Assembly (NCBI RefSeq): GCF_014698795.1
Contig: NZ_JACJTR010000012.1
Span: 62,001 to 126,000 of the forward strand
Origin: Nostoc sp. FACHB-892
GTDB lineage: Bacteria > Cyanobacteriota > Cyanobacteriia > Cyanobacteriales > Nostocaceae
Direction: 5' to 3'
Length of the DNA stretch: 64,000 bases
Numbering within the stretch: the first letter of the stretch is position 1; every line of letters begins with the position of its first letter. The notes below the pieces were generated by a model, which was not told the origin of the DNA, searched no databases, and saw nothing but the letters and a program-made list of their open reading frames with translations. Position numbers and translations under genes: made by a program. This document shows, piece after piece, positions 58,469 to 64,000 of this stretch.

Positions 58469-58759
58469 TTAGCAGCAGCCCGCGTGTCCGCCACCACAGG
58501 AAACTGTATGACATAGCTTGGGCGCACTGTCAGCCATCATTCCACCACTAACACTGAGTAATTCTTCTTCGCTTAGTTCGTTGGAATCCACAAAGGTAAG
58601 TTCTGCCAGCATTTGAGAAATGGCTTCAACTGTGAAGTTATAACCTTTTTCTGTACTAGCGATCGCTAACACTTTGATAGCTTCTGCTTGGTTAGTTGCT
58701 GCCTTGATTTGCTGTTGTAGTTGGGTGTTTTGAAGCAGTTCTTTAATTTGGTGTAGCAT
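58469..58759 (-). CDS. Lanthipeptide precursor, Nif11-type leader (precursor B)
   Basis: The protein is 96 aa with the same leader pattern (LAELTFVDSNELSEEELLSV, then SGG). The core is 23 residues: MMADSAPKLCHTVSCGGGHA then GCC. It has four Cys (10, 15, 22, 23) and three Ser/Thr (5, 12, 14), so at least one Cys should stay free or pair as a disulfide. His at 11 and 19 and Gly-Gly-Gly at 16-18 are kept in both cores. The gene lies 233 bases upstream of precursor A, and its upstream region bears the 14-bp shared sequence at 58866-58879. Confidence 0.88.
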   Translation of the reverse strand: MLHQIKELLQNTQLQQQIKAATNQAEAIKVLAIASTEKGYNFTVEAISQMLAELTFVDSNELSEEELLSVSGGMMADSAPKLCHTVSCGGGHAGCC

Positions 58760-58996
58760 AGGTTTGTTTCCCGTTTTCGTTGGCTTATTGATACGGCAGA
58801 GATTGTGCGCTTGTTTTGGGCGGTGTTCTCTGCTTTTCTGATTTGAATTTAGAGATAAATAGGGTAGAACTAGGGGAGATAGTTACAATTACGGAAAAAT
58901 TTTTTAGCACAGTTTAATTAGGGTATTGGGGAGTGGGCATTCGTTATTTCTTCCCTCTACTTATCTATGATGCTGATATCTGTATTATTGCTGTAA
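58760..58996. other. Upstream region of the precursor genes
   Basis: There is no gene. The region contains the shared 14-mer at 58866-58879 and a GGGTATTGGGGAGTGGGCATT repeat fragment near 58920, and it probably holds the promoter of the precursor/lanM operon. Confidence 0.5.
58866..58879 (-). promoter_or_regulatory. 14-bp sequence shared with the exporter upstream region (copy 2)
   Basis: AGAACTAGGGGAGA lies about 107 bases before the ATG of precursor B and is identical to 50508-50521 before the exporter operon. The similarity extends with mismatches on both sides (GGG on the left, AG on the right). Confidence 0.4.
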
Positions 58997-59110
58997 AAGT
59001 TGAAGCTAATATGTATTTTTGCTGTAGCTAAATATCCTAATAATCAACTAAAGTTACAATCGCTATACCAAGTTGTTATATCTATCCAGGAGAAGTTAAG
59101 AAGTTGGTGA
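58997..59110 (+). pseudogene. Relic of a response-regulator GGDEF 3' end
   Basis: A 37-codon open stretch reads ICIFAVAKYPNNQLKLQSLY, then QVVISIQEKLRSW and a stop. It matches the C-terminus of the regulator at 41369-43711 (CNFAVVEYPNHGLKLQSLYQ). At DNA level 59012-59075 and 43622-43685 share 53 of 64 bases. No start codon or domain upstream remains. Its stop TGA overlaps the kinase start (TGATG), as in a translationally coupled operon. Confidence 0.75.
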
Positions 59111-62100
59111 TGAGCGCTAAACAATTGGAGCAGGTAAAGCAATTGCAAACTACCCTCACCAAAATGGAAGTAACATTAGGTGCGATCGCTGATGCTGTAG
59201 TCTGGGTAGGAGGAGATCGACACATTCAATGGTGCAATCCTAGCTTCGAGCGTTTGGTGAATCAACCCCATAACACTGTCTGCGGCGCAAAGCTAACTGA
59301 CTTACTACCATTAGCACAAGCAAGACAACCAGTTGGTTTACCAGTCTATCCTGATGTGCGGATACTCAATGGTGAATATGAAACAGCAAATTACCAGTTC
59401 CAGCAGTGTGAGCGGACTTTAACACTACAAATTTCCGGTAACTGTACCGGACTGAGTGATGATCAATGTGCAATACTGGTGATTCGGGATATCACGCTGG
59501 CACAACAAACTCAAGAATCCCTGCAAGAGATTGAGGAGCGTTTGCAGACATTAATTAACGCTACACCCGATATTATCTGTTTGAAGAACGGTGAAGGAAA
59601 ATGGTTGCTATCAAACCAGGCTAACCTAGAATTTTTACAGCTACAAGGCGTTGATTATCAAGGTAAAACAGACTCAGAACTAGCAGAATTTAGCAATTTT
59701 TATCACGATGCTTTGATCAACTGCGACAAAACAGATGAACAAGCTTGGCAGATGGGATGTGTGCATCGGGTAGAAGAAGTTATACCCCGGCCTGATGGGA
59801 CAGTGAGCAGTGTAGATATGATTAAAGCTCCCCTATTTCACCAGGATGGTAGACGCAAAGCTCTGGTGGTTTTAGGGCGAGATTTGAGCGAACGCAAACA
59901 AACTCAAGTTGCTTTAGAAAACTCTTTATCTCTTTTAAGCGCTATCTTTGAATCGATTCAAGATGGTATCTTAGTAGTCGATAGCTTAAGTAATATCACT
60001 AGTTACAACCAAAAGTTCTTAGAAATGTGGTCAATTCCACCAGAACTTTTGACAGAACCAGATCATCCTAAGCGGTTGGCGTATCTGGCAAATCAGTTAA
60101 AAGAACCGGGTGTGTTTTTGCAACGAGTCCGAGAATTATACTCACAACCTGAACTAGTTAGTTACGACTGCTTAGAACTGCAAGATGGCAGAATATTTGA
60201 GCGATACTCCTGTCCTCAGCGCATCGGCGAACAGATTATTGGTAGAGTGTGGAGTTTCCGTGACATCACCCAACGCCAAAGGGCAGAAGAAGCACTACGA
60301 CAAAGTGAGTTGCAATACCGTACTATCTTTGAAGCTATTAATGATGGAGTCTTTATTACTGACATGGAAACCGAAACAGTTGTGGAACTTAATCCCGCTG
60401 CTTGTCAGTTGTATGGTTACACTTACGAAGAATTAATTGCTTTGCATCCATCAGCCTACATTCACCCAAACTCACATTCAGTGTTCCGTGAGTTTCTTGA
60501 AACAACGCGAACTGGTGGGCAATTTTATGGACAAGCAGTCGATATCCGCAAAGATGGCACTTTGATCGATGTGGAAGTTACAGGAACGACTTGCATTTAC
60601 AATGGCAAACAACACATCTTGGTAATGGTGCGGAATATTACCGATCGCAAACGCACTGAGGAAGCATTACGACAAAGCGAAGTACAGTATCGCGATTTGG
60701 TACAAACAGCTAACTGCATCATTCTGCGTTGGGACAGTAACGGTAACATCATATATTTAAATGACTATGGTCATAAGCTTTTTGGCTTCGATACTCAAGA
60801 GATTACAGGACGCAATGTTGTCGGTACAATTGTCCCTGAAACCGAAACTTCTGGGCGCGATTTACAAACATTAATGGTTGATATTTGTCTACACCCAGAA
60901 AACTATTTATTTAATGAAAATGAAAACTTATGCAAAAATGGCGATCGCGTCTGGATAGTCTGGGCAAATAAACCCATATTAGATGAACAAGGAAACTTAA
61001 TCGAAATTCTTTCAGTCGGCACTGATGCCACAGAACGCAAACGCGCCCAACAAGCTCTCCAGGAGAGTGAATTAAAGTTCCGTACTATCATCGAAAATGC
61101 CAATGACCTGATATTTGTCCTCACCCCAAGCGGAACCTTTACCTATCATTCACCTAATGTAACTCCAATTTTAGGATACAGCCTGGCAGAAGTGGAAGGC
61201 CATTCTATGATGGAGTTCGTCGATCCTAAAGATTCAACAATTAGTATGTCAGCCTTACAAAGGAGTGTGGCTGGAGAAAAGCTGACTGATATTGAGGTGC
61301 GATTAAGACACAAAGACAGCAGCTGGCGATGGTTCAACTTTAACACTTCGACAATCAATACTCCCAGTGATGGAATTGCGATCGCGGGTGTGGGACGCGA
61401 TATTACAGAACGCAAGCAAGCAGAAGAAGCTTTGCGTCGTAGTGAAATGAAATACCGCAACATCTTTGAAAATTCCCAAGTGGGGATTTTCCGCACCTGC
61501 CAAAAAGATGGATTGATTATCGATGCTAATCAACGTGGTGCTGAAATATTAGGTTTTACCTCTGCTGCTGACTTAGTTGGCAAGTATTTTACAACTGATT
61601 TATATGTCAATCCAGAAGATCGCAAGCGGATGTTAGCAGAGTTAGAAGAGGAGGGGGAAGTTGGCAATTTTGAAGTAGCACTGCGACGCTTGGATGGATC
61701 TGTTGTTTGGGTACTGTTGTCACTCCGTCTCAACGCAGAAGAATCTTGTTTGGATTCTGTTTTTACAGATATTAGCGATCGCAAACAGCAAGAACAAGCT
61801 TTACGCTTAATTGTTGAGGGCACAGCAGCGAAAACAGGTGATGAATTTTTCAATTCTTGCGTTCGTTACCTTGCTGAGGTATTGCAAGTTCAATACGCCC
61901 TAGTTACTGAGTTTAGTGATGAGCTAAAAACTAAAGTTCGGACTTTGGCATTTTGGTGTTGCGGGGATATTGGCGATAACTTGGAATATGATTTGCGCGG
62001 TACTCCTTGTCAAGAAACCTTGGAAGGCAACTTATGTCACTATCCTCAAGGAGTACAAGCTGCTTTCCCCGAAGATGCAGATTTAGTGAGAATGAATGCC

Positions 62101-64000
62101 GAAAGTTTTCTTGGCGTTCCTCTTACCAGTTCATCCGGGGAAATCATCGGACATATAGGTGTCATAGATGTCAAACCAATGCACCACGATCCTGGGCGAG
62201 AAATGATTTTCAAAATCTTTGCTGCCCGTGCCGGTGCTGAATTGGAACGCAAACAAGCAGAAGCAGCCCTACAGCAAAGTGAGTTAAAGTTTCGCACTAT
62301 CGTTGAAAAGGTCAACGATATGCTGTTTGTCATCAATCCTGATGGGGTATTTAACTATATTTCTCCTAATATATTGAACACTACCGGATTTGCCCCCAGC
62401 GAAATGGAAGGTCATTCCTTAGCATTGTTTACTCATCCCGATGATGTGCCAATATGTTTTGAAGCCGCCCAAACTATCCTCGCAACAGGTGAGGGAATTT
62501 CGGGAACTGAGTACCGCGCCAAACATCGAACTAAAGGCTGGGTTTGGCTAACTGCTAATGCAGTCCGCACACAAGATGCCCAAGGTAATTTTCAGATTGT
62601 GGGTGTAGCTCGTGATATTAGCGATCGCAAACAAGCAGAAGAAGCTTTGCAACGTCGTACCCAAGCAGAAAGTTTGCTCAGTAGTATTTCTCGGCAATTT
62701 ATTGACCAAAATTTAGAAACAGCAATTAATTTTACACTTCAAGCGATCGCTCAGTTTATTAGTGCCGAACACAGCTGTATCTTTGAATTATCCGAAGATC
62801 AAAGCCGATTCGACCTCATTCATGAATGGTGTAGCGAAGGTGTCGAGCCATTGATTGCTCTTGCCAAAGGATCACCTGTTGAAAGTTTTCCCTATTTTTA
62901 TGCTCCTATCCTTCGTGGCAACCATATACAAATCTCTTGTGTAGCAGAACTGCCGCCTGATACAGCAGAGAAAAAGCTATTTGAAAGAATGTCGTTTCAG
63001 TCTTTAGTTGCTGTACCCATGCTTCACTCTGGCAAAGTAGTTGGATTTGTCGGTACAGCGATGATTCACTTGTGTAAAACCTGGAGTCAAGAGGATGTGA
63101 ATCTATTAAAGCTGATAGGTGAAATAATTGCGATTGGTCGAGCCAGACATCAAGCAGAAGAAGCACTGAGAATTGCCAAAGAAGCCGCCGAAACTGCCAA
63201 CCGAGCTAAAAGTGCTTTCTTGGCTAACATGAGTCACGAACTCCGCACACCTTTGAATGCCATCCTGGGTTTTTCCCAATTAATGGAGCGAGATACTAGC
63301 CTCAAATCAAATCAGCGTGAATCTTTAGCTACTATTAACCGCAGTGGAGAACACTTGCTCAATCTGATTAACGATGTCTTGGAAATGTCCAAAATTGAGG
63401 CTGGACAAATCACTTTCAATCCTGAAGACTTCGACCTTTATCTGTTGTTGCAAACATTACAAGAGATGTTCCAGGTAAGGGCACAAGCAAAGCAATTATT
63501 TCTCAAGTTTGAAATGGCTGCCAATCTCCCCCGTTACATCCAGACAGATGAAGGTAAGCTCCGCCAAGTCCTGATTAACCTTTTGGGTAATGCCGTCAAA
63601 TTTACTCAAACAGGGGGAGTAACCTTACGAGTCAGATTAGGGAGTGGGGAGCAGGGAGCAGGGAGTGAAAGTAGAGGCGCAGAGGAAGCAGGGGAAGTAG
63701 AGGAGGAAGAACTATTGACCCCTGCCTCATACCCCATGCCATGCCCAATGGCCCATGCCCAATGCCCCATGCCCAATACCCCATCCCTTCACTTTGAAGT
63801 CCAAGACACTGGACGGGGGATAGCACCAGAAGAAATGAATAACCTGTTTCAGCCTTTTGTCCAGACAACAAGTGGTATCCAAACCAAGGAGGGAACTGGA
63901 CTAGGATTAACTATTAGCCGTCAATTTGTGCGGTTACTGGGAGGTGATATTCACTTGACAAGTAGCCTTGGACAAGGATCTATTTTTAGCTTTGACATCC
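59110..64000 (+). CDS. Very large multi-PAS/GAF sensor histidine kinase, 3' end outside window
   Basis: The frame is open from ATG 59110 to the window end (at least 1630 aa). Modules in order are about seven PAS domains (residues about 20-890; linkers with ERKQAEEAL-type motifs), GAF (about 900-1050), PAS (about 1055-1180) and GAF (about 1190-1345). HisKA with His1376 in NMSHELRTPLN follows, then HATPase with N box LRQVLINLLGNAVKF, G1 DTGRGI and G2 GTGLGL. A roughly 50-residue low-complexity insert (about 1510-1559) lies between the N and G1 boxes. A receiver or HPt may follow beyond the window. The ligand is unknown. It overlaps the stop of the regulator relic. Confidence 0.9.
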   Translation, partial: MSAKQLEQVKQLQTTLTKMEVTLGAIADAVVWVGGDRHIQWCNPSFERLVNQPHNTVCGAKLTDLLPLAQARQPVGLPVYPDVRILNGEYETANYQFQQCERTLTLQISGNCTGLSDDQCAILVIRDITLAQQTQESLQEIEERLQTLINATPDIICLKNGEGKWLLSNQANLEFLQLQGVDYQGKTDSELAEFSNFYHDALINCDKTDEQAWQMGCVHRVEEVIPRPDGTVSSVDMIKAPLFHQDGRRKALVVLGRDLSERKQTQVALENSLSLLSAIFESIQDGILVVDSLSNITSYNQKFLEMWSIPPELLTEPDHPKRLAYLANQLKEPGVFLQRVRELYSQPELVSYDCLELQDGRIFERYSCPQRIGEQIIGRVWSFRDITQRQRAEEALRQSELQYRTIFEAINDGVFITDMETETVVELNPAACQLYGYTYEELIALHPSAYIHPNSHSVFREFLETTRTGGQFYGQAVDIRKDGTLIDVEVTGTTCIYNGKQHILVMVRNITDRKRTEEALRQSEVQYRDLVQTANCIILRWDSNGNIIYLNDYGHKLFGFDTQEITGRNVVGTIVPETETSGRDLQTLMVDICLHPENYLFNENENLCKNGDRVWIVWANKPILDEQGNLIEILSVGTDATERKRAQQALQESELKFRTIIENANDLIFVLTPSGTFTYHSPNVTPILGYSLAEVEGHSMMEFVDPKDSTISMSALQRSVAGEKLTDIEVRLRHKDSSWRWFNFNTSTINTPSDGIAIAGVGRDITERKQAEEALRRSEMKYRNIFENSQVGIFRTCQKDGLIIDANQRGAEILGFTSAADLVGKYFTTDLYVNPEDRKRMLAELEEEGEVGNFEVALRRLDGSVVWVLLSLRLNAEESCLDSVFTDISDRKQQEQALRLIVEGTAAKTGDEFFNSCVRYLAEVLQVQYALVTEFSDELKTKVRTLAFWCCGDIGDNLEYDLRGTPCQETLEGNLCHYPQGVQAAFPEDADLVRMNAESFLGVPLTSSSGEIIGHIGVIDVKPMHHDPGREMIFKIFAARAGAELERKQAEAALQQSELKFRTIVEKVNDMLFVINPDGVFNYISPNILNTTGFAPSEMEGHSLALFTHPDDVPICFEAAQTILATGEGISGTEYRAKHRTKGWVWLTANAVRTQDAQGNFQIVGVARDISDRKQAEEALQRRTQAESLLSSISRQFIDQNLETAINFTLQAIAQFISAEHSCIFELSEDQSRFDLIHEWCSEGVEPLIALAKGSPVESFPYFYAPILRGNHIQISCVAELPPDTAEKKLFERMSFQSLVAVPMLHSGKVVGFVGTAMIHLCKTWSQEDVNLLKLIGEIIAIGRARHQAEEALRIAKEAAETANRAKSAFLANMSHELRTPLNAILGFSQLMERDTSLKSNQRESLATINRSGEHLLNLINDVLEMSKIEAGQITFNPEDFDLYLLLQTLQEMFQVRAQAKQLFLKFEMAANLPRYIQTDEGKLRQVLINLLGNAVKFTQTGGVTLRVRLGSGEQGAGSESRGAEEAGEVEEEELLTPASYPMPCPMAHAQCPMPNTPSLHFEVQDTGRGIAPEEMNNLFQPFVQTTSGIQTKEGTGLGLTISRQFVRLLGGDIHLTSSLGQGSIFSFDI
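63634..63783. repeat. In-frame intergenic-type repeat inside the kinase gene
   Basis: GGGAGTGGGGAGCAGGGAGC followed by AGAGGAAGC-type units and CCCATGCCCAATGCCCCATG repeats, the same families as in the intergenic tracts at 4006, 5690, 39016 and 48910. The reading frame is maintained throughout. Confidence 0.8.

Overview
The window comes from the chromosome of a filamentous, heterocyst-forming cyanobacterium of the Nostoc/Anabaena type. The evidence is a full-length hetR, two psaK genes of photosystem I, the cyanobacterial alkane pair (acyl-ACP reductase and aldehyde deformylating oxygenase), many GCGATCGC (HIP1) octamers, and the heptamer repeats and short dispersed palindromes typical of Nostocales. 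No rRNA, tRNA or CRISPR array was recognised.

Layout. 0-11.7 kb is housekeeping: a partial ECF transporter T component, der, an intramembrane M50 protease, psaK x2, trpF, folE, a short-chain dehydrogenase, accA, aar, ado and a lone sugar-type ABC permease. 11.9-18.3 kb is a duplicated module in which a conserved 27-bp upstream element and a small Cys-ended peptide gene precede a large two-partner-secretion exoprotein gene. 18.6-41.2 kb is mixed: an uncharacterised cyanobacterial protein, moaA, rpsD, a secreted Cys-repeat protein, hetR with nearly 2 kb of gene-free upstream DNA, a coiled-coil/EamA fusion, a PiT phosphate permease, an alcohol dehydrogenase-like enzyme, a frameshifted pseudogene, two GNAT acetyltransferases, dacB, a TerB-like protein, ilvB with a zinc ribbon, an MFS transporter, a small hydrolase-like protein, and a ferrochelatase-like protein ending in eight histidines. 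41.4-64 kb holds a multidomain response regulator and a very large PAS/GAF histidine kinase (running off the window), both on the + strand, separated by about 15 kb of mostly minus-strand DNA encoding a class II lanthipeptide system.

The lanthipeptide system is the most notable content. It has two 96-aa precursors with near-identical Nif11-type leaders and short Cys/His/Gly-rich cores, one LanM synthetase, and an NHLP-type export set: an HlyD-like adaptor, a C39 peptidase/permease/ATPase and a second permease/ATPase. A short-chain dehydrogenase of higher GC, a conserved unknown protein and a PEP-CTERM/DUF4198-like surface protein lie among them. LanM should dehydrate and cyclise the precursors, the C39 transporter should cut after Gly-Gly, and the three-part machine should export the product.

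The cluster begins exactly at the stop codon of the response regulator gene. On its far side, directly before the kinase start codon, lies a short relic of that regulator's 3' end (53 of 64 bases identical). The simplest reading is that the cluster was inserted into an ancestral regulator-kinase operon. A 14-bp sequence upstream of both the precursor genes and the exporter operon may be a shared control site.
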